From assembly GCA_964421085.1 (NCBI GenBank), contig CAYQVO010000013.1:1-64000 (forward strand): a stretch of 64,000 bases of DNA, read 5' to 3'. Origin of the DNA: CAYQVO01 sp964421085 (GTDB taxonomy: Bacteria > Bdellovibrionota_C > UBA2361 > CAYQVO01). Below, one piece after another: positions 9,046 through 17,528 of this stretch. Numbering within the stretch: position 1 is the first letter of the stretch; the number at the start of each line of letters is the position of its first letter. The notes beneath the pieces were generated by a model. It was not told the origin of the DNA, ran no database searches, and saw only the letters and a list, made by a program, of their open reading frames with translations. Made by a program: the position numbers and the translations under genes.

Positions 9046-9285
9046 TGCACTGAATAAGATCGGTGTTTTTTACAGTCCCCTTAAGCCCAAAAAAAGGCCC
9101 ATCGTTCACATATCCGGCCTGCTGCCGGAGCTCGGGCGCCAGGTATCAACTTTGCGTATATGTTGACTGAGACGGAACTTTTTCAAATATGAAGAACATG
9201 TTATAGGAATTCATGGAAGGCCACGCTTGCCTGGCCGACGTAGCCCTGGCAAAGTCGGGTCGTGGCCGATTATCGAGGATATATA
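9046..9285 (+). other. Divergent intergenic region with a compact RNA hairpin
   Basis: This 240-base gap separates the minus-strand Hpt gene from a plus-strand gene. TTGACT followed after 17 bases by AATATG (around 9162-9190) is a possible promoter. Near its right end, 9219-9225 can pair with 9261-9267 (7 bp, GGCCACG with CGTGGCC), enclosing a second possible helix TTGCC/GGCAA. The structure ends a few bases before the ribosome site (CGAGG) of the gene starting at 9286, so it could influence translation. It does not match any riboswitch class I know. Confidence 0.35.
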
Positions 9286-10404
9286 ATGAAAAAATTTCTC
9301 CCGGTCATCGTTTTCGTCATTGTCGCCGCTGCGGTGCTCTTCTTTGTGTTCCGTTCAGAGCCGTCAAAAACCACCGTTACCGGCGGCACTTCAACTGCCC
9401 CGTCTCAGGATGAGGCGGCCGTTAAAGGCGGCGCCGGTCAGGCGCCGGATATCCAGGCTGGAGATGATGCCGAGGAGGCCGCCGATGGCGAAGAAAGCAT
9501 GCCCGAGGAGGTAAAGTCGGCTACCGAACTGTATTCCTCCGCAGATCAGGCGCTTGAAGCAGTCAAGAAAGCCGCGACTGAGTATGATGATCTTGTCCTT
9601 GAGCAGTTCACTCATCCGGGTCCCGACTGCACATGGTGCGATCAGTTTTACGGGCAGGTGAAAGACTTCATGAGGTCTCCTGAGACGTCTCAGGAAACCA
9701 GGGGCTACTATGCCGAACTTCTCGCGGTGAGCGGGCGTGTCGACAACATTTCAACACTCGTCGATTCCATAAAGAACGCAAAGGACGCAACTGAAGCAGA
9801 CACATATTCCGAGGCACTTGAGCTTTCTTCCGGCGGAGACGATGTAGTGCGGTTCCTCGGCGCGCAGATGGATTCAAACAATGAAGCGGTGCAGGAAGCG
9901 TCGATTGCTGCAGTTACCAATCAGGGAACACGGCTTGCGGCTGAACTGCTCTATAATCAGACAGTGAAGGCCGGCGATGCTGACGGCTACTATTCCCGGG
10001 GCATCGGCCTTGGAGAGTTTATTCCCGATCCGGAAGCTCTTCCCTATCTTCAGGAACTCGTTAAAAAGCAGGATCAATACTCTCCTCTCGCCGTCAAGGC
10101 TCTTATCAACTCAGGGATGGATGGTCTCAGACTTGTGTTCGACGAACTCAATTCAATCAAGGATCCTGAGGTCATCAAGAAAATGCTCAACGGCGCCGGG
10201 GATCATGTAAATTATGAAGAAGGCGTGGAGGGATATCTTCAGACGGTCAGCGAAACATTCCGGCAGCCTGCGCTCGTCGATTTCGCGAAGAAAACGCTCG
10301 AGGAATTTAAAAGTTCCGCCGACGAAAGTGCCGATGAAGACATGAACATGTCCATCGACCCGTCACTGGGAGAAGGGGAGGAAGATTCTCCGGAAGAAGG
10401 CTAG
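9286..10404 (+). CDS. Membrane-anchored HEAT-like protein
   Basis: A 372-residue protein starting MKKFLPVIVFVIVAAAVLFF, an uncleaved signal anchor of about 20 residues, then a disordered acidic linker rich in Ala, Gly, Glu and Asp (about 28-85). The rest is helical, with short repeated patterns (VQEASIAAVTNQG, LYNQTVKAGDADGYYSRGIG, ALPYLQELVKKQDQYSPLAVKA) resembling degenerate HEAT repeats, and ends in an acidic tail. A CxxC motif (PDCTWC) lies near residue 118. Probably a periplasmic, inner-membrane-tethered protein-interaction module. The start at 9286 is preferred to one 24 bases upstream because it has a GAGG site and a proper signal anchor. The O-antigen-ligase-like gene follows 6 bases later, so the two are probably co-transcribed. 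Confidence 0.75.
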   Translation: MKKFLPVIVFVIVAAAVLFFVFRSEPSKTTVTGGTSTAPSQDEAAVKGGAGQAPDIQAGDDAEEAADGEESMPEEVKSATELYSSADQALEAVKKAATEYDDLVLEQFTHPGPDCTWCDQFYGQVKDFMRSPETSQETRGYYAELLAVSGRVDNISTLVDSIKNAKDATEADTYSEALELSSGGDDVVRFLGAQMDSNNEAVQEASIAAVTNQGTRLAAELLYNQTVKAGDADGYYSRGIGLGEFIPDPEALPYLQELVKKQDQYSPLAVKALINSGMDGLRLVFDELNSIKDPEVIKKMLNGAGDHVNYEEGVEGYLQTVSETFRQPALVDFAKKTLEEFKSSADESADEDMNMSIDPSLGEGEEDSPEEG

Positions 10405-10410
10405 TCCTTC

Positions 10411-11760
10411 ATGACAGAAAATTCCGTTCAGAAACTCCGCGAGTGGTGTACGCGAATCTATACCCGGTACGGGCATATGCTTGCGTGCGTCACCGCATTT
10501 GTTCTGCCGCTCCGCCTGATATTCGCGTACTGGACCGTGTTCCCGCTCCTTGCGCTCTGGCTCGCCTCCGGCAGGAGAGCGGAAGGGGAACAAAATAATC
10601 CGGCACGTTCGAAAATCCCGGAAGCGTTTCTTCTTCTTGTGCTTGGGTTTGCCGTAATCTCTGCGGTCGGGCGGGCACCGTTGAACAGTCTCAGGAGCTT
10701 TGCGACTCTCCTTTGTTTTTCGGGGGTCCTTTTCGCCTTCCGTTCGCTCACTGAACAAAATGGAACTAAACCTCTTCTTTATTCTCTTGTCGCGGGACAG
10801 ACTCTGGCCGCAATAAACTCCTTCATTGCCGCAATTCTCCCCGGTATTTATCCCCGGTTCCTGACCGGCAAGGTGAGTGAATCCGGACAGCTTGGTATCA
10901 CCCTTTTTATCGCTCTTGGCCTTATCATCTCGGAGCTAAAAGCGGTACCGGACCTTCGCGAAAAGATGTTGAAATATGCCCCGCTTGCGGCTTTATCCGG
11001 CTTTTTGCTGTGCATTCTTTCTGTCTTCTCCGCTCAGGAGCTGTCGCGAAGTGTTTTCCTGACATCAAGCGTACTGGCTGTTGTTACGCTGCTGCTTGCC
11101 GTGTGGATCTGGATGGAATCCGGAAGAACATTTCCTCACGCGGCATCGCCCATACTCTTCTTTTTTTCTCTTCCCTTTATGACTGCTGCTCTTCTGAGCA
11201 ATCTCAAGCGGGGCCCCTGGGCAGGAGCGCTGGCCGGGCTTATCGTATGGGCGTTCCTTTATTCCCGCCGTCTGGTCGTGGGCATTATTCTTCTCGCTGC
11301 AGTTCTGGTTTTCACGTTTGCACCGCTCAGGACGAGGCTTCTCCAGTCTCCCGAGCACTTTTTCATCACAGGAGGCCGGAGCGAGATATGGCAGATTGGG
11401 TCGGAACTCGCTCTGAAGTACCCGCTTGGGCTCGGGCTCAAGAACAGCAAGTATCTTCAGGACTATTCCACCACCATTCCTGCCGAACTGAGTCACTTCC
11501 ACAATAACTTTCTCAATATTACCGCGGAAACGGGCTTTCTCGGGCTTGGAATTTTCATATGGTGGCTTTGGGTCGTTCTCGCCCATGCGTTCAATGTGGC
11601 GCATGAAAAGGCCGTCGCGCGAAGCATCGGGTGCGCAATCCTTTCCTGGCAGACTGCCGGACTTGTGGAATACAACTTCGGAGACAGCGAAGTGCTGCTC
11701 GTAGCGCTTGTTGTAATCGGTGCGCTTGGGAGTATTCCAAAAACAAAACCGCTCGACTGA
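10411..11760 (+). CDS. O-antigen ligase-like polytopic membrane protein
   Basis: A 449-residue inner-membrane protein with about ten or more hydrophobic segments. The Wzy_C/O-antigen-ligase signature is seen in the segment KRGPWAGALAGLIVWAFL, followed by a periplasmic loop GGRSEIWQIGSELALKYPLG and the motif SHFHNNFLNITAETGFLG with its His residues. Such enzymes attach or polymerise undecaprenyl-linked glycans in the periplasm: lipid A-core ligation, Wzy polymerisation or protein O-glycosylation. Sequence alone does not separate these roles. It follows the HEAT-like gene by 6 bases. No other LPS gene is adjacent, though glycosyltransferases occur elsewhere in the window. Confidence 0.82.
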   Translation: MTENSVQKLREWCTRIYTRYGHMLACVTAFVLPLRLIFAYWTVFPLLALWLASGRRAEGEQNNPARSKIPEAFLLLVLGFAVISAVGRAPLNSLRSFATLLCFSGVLFAFRSLTEQNGTKPLLYSLVAGQTLAAINSFIAAILPGIYPRFLTGKVSESGQLGITLFIALGLIISELKAVPDLREKMLKYAPLAALSGFLLCILSVFSAQELSRSVFLTSSVLAVVTLLLAVWIWMESGRTFPHAASPILFFFSLPFMTAALLSNLKRGPWAGALAGLIVWAFLYSRRLVVGIILLAAVLVFTFAPLRTRLLQSPEHFFITGGRSEIWQIGSELALKYPLGLGLKNSKYLQDYSTTIPAELSHFHNNFLNITAETGFLGLGIFIWWLWVVLAHAFNVAHEKAVARSIGCAILSWQTAGLVEYNFGDSEVLLVALVVIGALGSIPKTKPLD

Positions 11761-11841
11761 AGCTCTCCGCAGGTTCTGCAGATCCGGACTGCCGCGGGTC
11801 TGATGCAGCGGCGCCATTCGGGTTTGACGCAGGGGTGCGCC

Positions 11842-12879
11842 CTACCTCTCCCGCGAGAGCCTCTGCATCAGCCCGATATCGTCATTCATCTTCCGCTGGA
11901 TCTCACGCAGGCTGCTCTGCACAGCAGATACTTCGCGCACTGAAGCAGCCTTTTCGAGGTGAGCCTTCAGCATATTCATGTCCCTTCCATCCGACGTCCG
12001 GGCGGGGGAAGGGCCGAATGCCACAGCGGAATGTTGAGTACCCTGGTACGCCTGATACATCCGGTCGCGGTTCCCGATCAGCCCCTGAATCCGATTGTAT
12101 TCGGTCCGTATGTTCCCTTTGACAGACTCGAGTGCGCGCTCGCGGTTTTGCACGAAATTCTCCTCCTTCCGGACTATGGCAGCCGGGGCAAGCGATGCTT
12201 TCACTGTCGTTGATCTCTTCTCGAGTGACGCAAGCTGGGTCTGCAGCAGGGCATGCTGCGAGTTCTTCGCGCTGAGCTCGTCCTGAAGCTGTTCAATCCG
12301 GGAAGTTGCCGTCTGAATCTCCTGCTCGAGCCGGGCTGCTTCGGCGCCGGCCGATGCAAGTTCGTTCCGCATCCTGCTGTCGTCAAACGGCGGTACGTCC
12401 TCTTTCTGAATCACCGGCCTCTCATTCTGCAGAATCGCTACCCGCTCCTGCAGGGCGGTGATTTCGCCCCGACGTTCATTTTCATTCAGTTCACACTGCG
12501 CTTTGACTTTTTTTTCAGCTGCACTCACTTCTTTCGAGCAGTCGACAGGACCGCCGGACCACACAAAGTCCGTGTCTGCATACCTTGATTCATTCTTCTG
12601 AAGGTCCCGTTCCCTGATTCCCGTCCCGCACACCTTTCCATCCCGCATCTGCTGAATGATCTGCGTCTTCTCCCTGAGTTCGTCCTCCAGACCCTGAACC
12701 TGCCGGTTCAGGCTGTCAACATTCATCTCGAGGTCGGCGATATAGTCGATCACCCTGTTTCCTTCGGAATCCACCCTGTATGCGCGGCCATCGGAAGTGC
12801 GGCCGAATTTCGCCTCCTGTGCGGAAACGACGGATACGGCGATGACCAGAAAGGCTGGAAGGATAGAAGCGTGCTTCAT
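11842..12879 (-). CDS. Secreted coiled-coil protein
   Basis: A 345-residue exported protein. The start at 12879 follows GGAGG by five bases and gives a clean Sec signal peptide, MKHASILPAFLVIAVSVVSA, cleaved before QEAKFG. Two long heptad-rich stretches follow: about 40-70 (NSLNRQVQGLEDELREK-like) and about 125-215, where Glu, Gln, Leu and Arg dominate. The C-terminal third is also helical. Four Cys in the 85-130 segment could form disulfides in the periplasm. The domain is not recognised; such proteins often act as envelope spacers. It lies 71 bases downstream of the KAS III pair on the same strand and may share their transcript. Confidence 0.72.
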   Translation of the reverse strand: MKHASILPAFLVIAVSVVSAQEAKFGRTSDGRAYRVDSEGNRVIDYIADLEMNVDSLNRQVQGLEDELREKTQIIQQMRDGKVCGTGIRERDLQKNESRYADTDFVWSGGPVDCSKEVSAAEKKVKAQCELNENERRGEITALQERVAILQNERPVIQKEDVPPFDDSRMRNELASAGAEAARLEQEIQTATSRIEQLQDELSAKNSQHALLQTQLASLEKRSTTVKASLAPAAIVRKEENFVQNRERALESVKGNIRTEYNRIQGLIGNRDRMYQAYQGTQHSAVAFGPSPARTSDGRDMNMLKAHLEKAASVREVSAVQSSLREIQRKMNDDIGLMQRLSRER

Positions 12880-12950
12880 GAGTACCTCCGTTATGGAACG
12901 GGAAAAGGATAGCATCGGCAGAGGGAGAGCGGCAGGCGGAAATTGTCTTT

Positions 12951-13934
12951 TTACTGCACCTCCAGCAGCACAGATCCCCAGCTGAGGCCCGCGCCCACGA
13001 CTGCGACAAGGATTCGCTGGCCCCTCTGCAGCTCATCCCAGTGGGACGCGATAACTACGGCGCAGCCGGCACCCGCCTGGTTTCCGATACTCACCACGTT
13101 GAACCAGTGATTTTCGTCGGGGATATGCCGGTTTCCGGTAATCTGCCTCAGCATCGTGAAGTTTGCCTGATGCCCCACGAAAATGTCCTTTGACCAGTCG
13201 ATGCCGTGTTTTTTCTCGAACACTTTGATAAGACGCACTGTCTGACGGACCGAAAAATCTCTTATAGCTCTCCCATCCTGCCAGAAGTGCCCGAAGCGAT
13301 TTATCCTGACAGCTCCGACTCGGCTGCAGTCAGAGGAAAAGAATGTGTCCTTCACAATCAGCCTGCCTTTCCTGCGGGGAGAGACAATCCATGCTGCCGC
13401 GCCGTCTCCCCAGATCGCGCCGTCCGATCTCTCGTTATAATCGACCTTCTGGCTTATCGTGGCTGCTGCAATGCAGAGAACATAATCAGGAAGCTCTTCT
13501 TCCCGGAAGTTCCGAAGATAATCCATCTGAAGGGCAAAACCGGGGCACGCACTGAACACATCGTACGCATCGCAGTTGATATCCAGTTCGCGCGCAATTC
13601 TGCAGGCTTCCGGCTGATTAAGGACAGTCGGCGTGCAGCAGTTGACAATTACCCGGCCTATCTCTGAAGCTTTCACGCCTGCAATCGCCAGAGCATTTGC
13701 CGCCGCTTCAACTCCCAGCTTTGTCGTGTTTGTGAGTGCCGCCTTCCGGGCGCATCTTGGATCGACGTTCATTGTCTTCTTGATATACTCGAGAGGCATC
13801 GATACAACCCGTGACTCTATGCCGATTTTGTCAACGATCCACTCCGCGGTCGTATCTACTCCGATATCCTCGATGAACTGGTTGGTGACTTCGGTCTTTG
13901 CGTGGCTGTAACCCATCCCTATAACACTCAGCAT
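12951..13934 (-). CDS. KAS III-family ketoacyl synthase, catalytic triad intact
   Basis: A 327-residue thiolase-fold enzyme of the beta-ketoacyl-ACP synthase III family, which condenses an acyl-CoA starter with malonyl-ACP or a related nucleophile. The triad is visible: Cys130 in FSACPGFALQ, His255 in VGHQANFTML and Asn285 in SIGNQAGAG. The C-terminal GAGLSWGSVLLEV glycine motif is typical. The start ATG at 13934 (MLSVIGMGYSH) gives the normal family length; the frame stays open upstream, but only by reading through the neighbouring gene. It begins 11 bases after the stop of a catalytically dead paralogue, so the two probably form a heteromer. It differs clearly from housekeeping FabH, and a role in a specialised lipid or secondary metabolite is likelier than primary fatty-acid initiation. 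Confidence 0.9.
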   Translation of the reverse strand: MLSVIGMGYSHAKTEVTNQFIEDIGVDTTAEWIVDKIGIESRVVSMPLEYIKKTMNVDPRCARKAALTNTTKLGVEAAANALAIAGVKASEIGRVIVNCCTPTVLNQPEACRIARELDINCDAYDVFSACPGFALQMDYLRNFREEELPDYVLCIAAATISQKVDYNERSDGAIWGDGAAAWIVSPRRKGRLIVKDTFFSSDCSRVGAVRINRFGHFWQDGRAIRDFSVRQTVRLIKVFEKKHGIDWSKDIFVGHQANFTMLRQITGNRHIPDENHWFNVVSIGNQAGAGCAVVIASHWDELQRGQRILVAVVGAGLSWGSVLLEVQ

Positions 13935-13945
13935 CGCCACTCCTC

Positions 13946-15088
13946 CTATACTGCAAGAAAAACATAACCAAAACTTACGCCGGCTCCGAGCTGAACCATC
14001 AGCACCTGGGAATGGGAATTGATTTCGTCCCAGTGACCGGCAAGAACCGAACCAGCGTATGGGCTCAAACTGTCGCCGAGGAATTCCGAGTTCGTCCAGA
14101 AATTCTCCTGCCTGAATCCTTTTTCGCACAGCATCGAGCCTATTGTGTCTTCGAAAAGAGGAGGAAGAATCACCTTTATCTCGTCTTTGGCCGGCTGAAC
14201 ATCCTTTGCGCTCAGATCGGTNNNNNNNNNNGCGATCGCCAGCGTGCCCAGAGGCTCGAACGAATTGGTGCTGCGGATGGACTTGACCATCATCATCGTG
14301 CCGTCCTCGTCCGCGCGGTTGATCCAGACGCTCCGGCCGCCCGCGCGCTCCGCCAGCGCCAATACGGCGCTCAGATCGGTCAGCATCAAATCCACCCATC
14401 TTCGCACTGAGTCGTCTGATGGAGGCGTGCCGATTTTAATATGTCCGTAAAGATCTATTGTCAGAAAATCGGGAAGGGTCGGAAACGTCCGGGAAGCCGC
14501 CGCAACTACTCTCAGTTTTCCCGGATTTCTTGTCGAAACCGCGAAAGCTGACGCGGCATCGCCGAAATAAGCTGCTTCCGGGCCCTCACTGTAATTTACG
14601 CTGTTTGTGACGGTATTAGCGGAAACGCACAGCACATAATCCGGAATCCGTTCATCTTTCCACTGCATTATGTTGCTCAGTTGAACGGCGAGCGAGCTTC
14701 CTGCCGAATTAATTTCATAGGATACGCCCTTGAGCCCGAGACCGCCGGTGATTCGCTGCGCCTCGCTGGGTGTGGTGACATACGGTGTGGCGCTGTCGCC
14801 GATTATGAGACCAAGCTGCTCAGGCCGCAGTCCTGCTGCAGAAAGGGCGTCCCTTGCCGCCTTCACGCCGAGATCGGCAGGGGTTGCCGTGACAAACTCC
14901 TCAACCTTGTAGTTATCCTGATTTCCCGTCTCTTCAATATACTGAAGAGGGAGACACGTTCGTCTGGCTTTCACCTTTGCACCGGGAAATTCCCGCGAGA
15001 AATCGTCCCCCTTCCTGATCTTGATAAGCCAGTCATTGTGAATGATCGTCTCCGGAAACGCGCATCCAACTCCGATTATGTTGAGCAA
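13946..15088 (-). CDS. Catalytically dead KAS III paralogue, interrupted by an assembly gap
   Basis: A KAS III-fold protein paralogous to the gene just downstream. Gly130 replaces the nucleophilic Cys (INSAGSSLAVQ against FSACPGFALQ), the His motif reads VILPPLF instead of VGHQANF, and the Asn motif reads FLGDSLSPY, with Asp for Asn. All three catalytic residues are therefore lost, as in chain-length-factor-like or PqsB-type partners. As assembled it has 380 codons, but 53 of them (a 159-base unit with ten Ns, bounded by a 14-base direct repeat) are absent from the paralogue; removing them gives 327, exactly the partner's length. It is first in the operon and diverges from rtcB across 15089-15267. 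Confidence 0.82.
   Translation of the reverse strand: MLNIIGVGCAFPETIIHNDWLIKIRKGDDFSREFPGAKVKARRTCLPLQYIEETGNQDNYKVEEFVTATPADLGVKAARDALSAAGLRPEQLGLIIGDSATPYVTTPSEAQRITGGLGLKGVSYEINSAGSSLAVQLSNIMQWKDERIPDYVLCVSANTVTNSVNYSEGPEAAYFGDAASAFAVSTRNPGKLRVVAAASRTFPTLPDFLTIDLYGHIKIGTPPSDDSVRRWVDLMLTDLSAVLALAERAGGRSVWINRADEDGTMMMVKSIRSTNSFEPLGTLAIXXXXTDLSAKDVQPAKDEIKVILPPLFEDTIGSMLCEKGFRQENFWTNSEFLGDSLSPYAGSVLAGHWDEINSHSQVLMVQLGAGVSFGYVFLAV
14208..14380. other. Assembly gap and probable chimeric insert between 14-bp direct repeats
   Basis: The same 14 bases (GCGCTCAGATCGGT) occur at 14208-14221 and 14367-14380. Between them lie ten Ns (14222-14231) and a visibly more GC-rich segment. In the minus-strand frame that segment encodes 40-odd residues, such as GGRSVWINRADEDGTMMM, which interrupt an otherwise gap-poor alignment with the neighbouring KAS III gene. 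The likeliest explanation is a gap-filling or scaffolding error that joined an unrelated sequence through the short repeat. A real insertion cannot be excluded. Confidence 0.7.
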
Positions 15089-15267
15089 CTTCGAAACTCC
15101 TGTAACGAAAAGAATAAGTTTTCACGGGCGAAAGAACCGCGCCTGCCCGCATTGTCCTTATAGCAGAAATTCTGCGGGATGTCCTGTCGGCAGGCAGTCG
15201 CTTCAAGCCGTTGGAATTTTTGCTTTTTTGATGCATGTAGTAAAATCGGACTGGTGGATGGAAAAAA

Positions 15268-16425
15268 ATGGTCGAGTACAATTCCTGGGGAAAGGACATC
15301 GACAGTGAAGCGCATCAACAGATGCGTAATGCCTGTTCTCTGCCCGTGTCGCGGTTCGGAGCCCTTATGCCCGATGCCCATGTCGGATACGGTCTTCCAA
15401 TAGGGGGTGTTCTGGCGACGAAAGATGCCGTGATTCCATATGCCGTCGGCGTCGATATAGCGTGCCGTGTCATGATCAGCGTTCTCGACGTCCCCCCCGC
15501 AAAGCTCCAGAAGGACGCGGCAGTATTTGAAAAGGTGCTTCAGGACGAGACCCGTTTTGGGGTCGGCGCAAAGTGGAAAAACCGCAGAAGTCATCCCGTA
15601 ATGGACGAGGACTGGGAGTTTGCGCCGGTCGTCAAGGGGCTCAACGATCTCGCCTGGTCCCAGCTTGGAACAAGCGGATCGGGAAATCATTTTGTCGAGT
15701 TCGGCCTTCTCGCTCTCGACAAAGCGGCAGCCGATCTGAAAGAAGGTGTGTATGTCGCTGTCGTCTCGCACAGCGGTTCCAGGGGCGCGGGAAACCAGAT
15801 CGCGACTCATTACTCGAAAATCGCATCGTCCCTGAACAGGGAACTGCCGAAGGACTTGAAGCATCTTGCCTGGCTTTCAATGCGTGAAGATGGAGAAGAG
15901 TACTGGAAAGCCATGAATCTGATGGGAAAGTATGCATCGGCAAACCATCACCTGATTCACGAGGGAATTATCAGGAATCTCGGATGCCTTCGGCTGTTTG
16001 TTCTGGAAAATCACCATAACTTCGCCTGGAAAGAAGTGCATTATGGCGAAGAGCTGATTGTACACCGCAAAGGCGCCACCCCTGCAAAGAAAGGGGTAAT
16101 GGGCTATATCCCGGGCTCGATGGCTGATCCTGGTTTCATTGTGGAAGGCAAAGGCGTGGCCGCCTCCCTTGATTCCTGCTCTCACGGAGCAGGAAGAAGA
16201 GTCTCAAGAAGGGCCGCTCGTAAAGCTTTCACAAGGAGAATGCTCGACGAGTATCTTCAGGAAAAGGGAGTGCGATTGATTTCTGCCGGGCTTGACGAGG
16301 CCCCGCAGGCGTACAAAAACATTGAAAACGTAATGCGGGATCAGCAGATGCTTGTAAATGTAAAAGGATCTTTTCAGCCGAAAATAGTAAAGATGGCTCC
16401 TGCAGGAGAACGTCCTGAAGATTGA
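15268..16425 (+). CDS. rtcB: RtcB-family RNA ligase
   Basis: A 385-residue RtcB, the GTP- and Mn2+-dependent ligase that joins 2',3'-cyclic-phosphate or 3'-phosphate RNA ends to 5'-OH ends. Conserved motifs in order: MPDAHVGYGLPIGGVLAT, the metal-binding Cys in VGVDIACR, GTSGSGNHFVEFG, SHSGSRGAG, ENHHNFAW, HRKGATPAKKG, GSMADPGFIVEGKG, the SCSHGAGR segment holding the guanylylated His, and DEAPQAYKNI. It is slightly shorter than E. coli RtcB but complete. No archease or RtcA is adjacent. It is divergent from the KAS III operon; the upstream region 15089-15267 presumably holds promoters for both. Confidence 0.95.
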   Translation: MVEYNSWGKDIDSEAHQQMRNACSLPVSRFGALMPDAHVGYGLPIGGVLATKDAVIPYAVGVDIACRVMISVLDVPPAKLQKDAAVFEKVLQDETRFGVGAKWKNRRSHPVMDEDWEFAPVVKGLNDLAWSQLGTSGSGNHFVEFGLLALDKAAADLKEGVYVAVVSHSGSRGAGNQIATHYSKIASSLNRELPKDLKHLAWLSMREDGEEYWKAMNLMGKYASANHHLIHEGIIRNLGCLRLFVLENHHNFAWKEVHYGEELIVHRKGATPAKKGVMGYIPGSMADPGFIVEGKGVAASLDSCSHGAGRRVSRRAARKAFTRRMLDEYLQEKGVRLISAGLDEAPQAYKNIENVMRDQQMLVNVKGSFQPKIVKMAPAGERPED

Positions 16426-16545
16426 TCCGTGAATTCATGAATCCAGGAGAATGTTGATCCGGATGTATCCGGTGATCGATGTCATGCTTTCTCCAGCGCT
16501 AATATGCCAGTGTCGAAAGTCTGCACGAAATTTTCAGGATAAATC

Positions 16546-16869
16546 ATGAGAGACAGAACGCTCAGGAAGATAAAGCGTGCCGTCAAACGGAGCCTTTCAG
16601 TTAATCCGAACCGGGTCGTGCTCAAAGACCGGGTCAGAGTCATTCCGGAAGACGAGGAGGCTTTCGTCCAGCAGTGGATCAATGTTGCCGACAATGTGCG
16701 GAGACACGAGGGATTCATTTCCATGGCCCTGTATCAGGACAGGAAACCGAGAGAAGAGTCAGGCGGATTTGTGAGCGTCCTGGTGTGGCAGAGTCTTGCA
16801 CAGCTTGAAAAAGCTCTGACAAACGAAAATTTTCTCCAGGAGGCTCCGCCTGAGCCCGGGGTGAATTGA
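16546..16869 (+). CDS. Small antibiotic-biosynthesis-monooxygenase-like protein
   Basis: A 107-residue protein with a basic N-terminal tail (about 1-25) and a ferredoxin-like alpha+beta core typical of ABM-domain proteins: a strand RVRVIPEDEEAFVQQW, a helix, GFISMALYQDR, a strand FVSVLVWQSLAQLEKAL and a final helix. ABM proteins range from haem-degrading monooxygenases to enzymes acting on polyketide quinones; the substrate cannot be read from sequence. AGGA lies seven bases before the ATG. It follows rtcB after 120 bases and converges on marC four bases downstream. Confidence 0.65.
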   Translation: MRDRTLRKIKRAVKRSLSVNPNRVVLKDRVRVIPEDEEAFVQQWINVADNVRRHEGFISMALYQDRKPREESGGFVSVLVWQSLAQLEKALTNENFLQEAPPEPGVN

Positions 16870-16873
16870 GTAC

Positions 16874-17470
16874 CTATAGACTCTTTACGAACACTCTTAC
16901 GCCGTTGAGCAGCATCTCCACGGCTATAGCGGTGAGGACAAGGCCCATAAGTTTCTCGATTGCCGTCGTCCCCCTTTCTCCGATAAGTCTGGTAATCCGG
17001 GCGCCGAACGAGAGGATAACAGAGGAAATCATCACTGCAAGTGTAAGCGCGGCAATCCATTCAGGAAGCCTTTCGGGGGCTTTTGATACAAGAAGAAGCA
17101 CGGTTGCAATCGCGGAAGGGCCGGCAATAAGAGGGACAGCCAGCGGGACAAGGAACGGCTCGCCTTCAGGAATACCGCCGAACAATCCTTCTTTCGTCGG
17201 AAATATGATTCTGATGGCGATGAGAAAAAGAATTATCCCGCCGGATATACCGAGCGATGTTTCTGAGATCTGAACCCAGCTCAAAAACCGGCTTCCAAAG
17301 AGAAGAAAAATAAGGAGGACTGCGAAAGCGATGAGGCACTCGCGGAGAATGACCCGCAGTCGTTTCGATTCGGGGACATTCCGCAGAACTATCGTAAAAA
17401 GCGGAATCCCGCCGAGCGGATCCATGACGATGAAAAGAAGAACGACTGCCGATATGAAAGTTATTTCCAC
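16874..17470 (-). CDS. MarC-family integral membrane protein
   Basis: A 198-residue, six-helix membrane protein of the MarC/YhgN family. The N-terminal motif LLFIVMDPLGGIPLFT and the repeated internal motif PLAVPLIAGPSAIATVLLL are the family hallmarks (two inverted halves with Asp/Asn-Pro turns). The biochemical function of MarC proteins is unresolved; the old link to multiple antibiotic resistance was not supported. It lies 58 bases downstream of hemW on the same strand and is probably the last gene of the yjbQ-secA-hemW-marC run. Confidence 0.88.
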   Translation of the reverse strand: MEITFISAVVLLFIVMDPLGGIPLFTIVLRNVPESKRLRVILRECLIAFAVLLIFLLFGSRFLSWVQISETSLGISGGIILFLIAIRIIFPTKEGLFGGIPEGEPFLVPLAVPLIAGPSAIATVLLLVSKAPERLPEWIAALTLAVMISSVILSFGARITRLIGERGTTAIEKLMGLVLTAIAVEMLLNGVRVFVKSL

Positions 17471-17528
17471 GATACTCGCCCGCGACAGGCGCGGCCCTCT
17501 TGTTCAATTATCAACAAATCCGGAGGGT

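Noticed and set aside
9219..9267. Cyclic-di-GMP riboswitch
   Set aside because: CACGC and CAAAG recall the GEMM motif, but the A-rich core and the required helix order are absent.
12951..14399. A 482-codon minus-strand frame extending the active KAS III upstream
   Set aside because: The extension reads through the assembly gap and the neighbouring paralogue in a wrong frame. The normal family start is at 13934.
15089..15267. Specific promoters for rtcB and the KAS III operon
   Set aside because: AT-rich elements exist, but no -35/-10 pair with acceptable spacing could be chosen with confidence.
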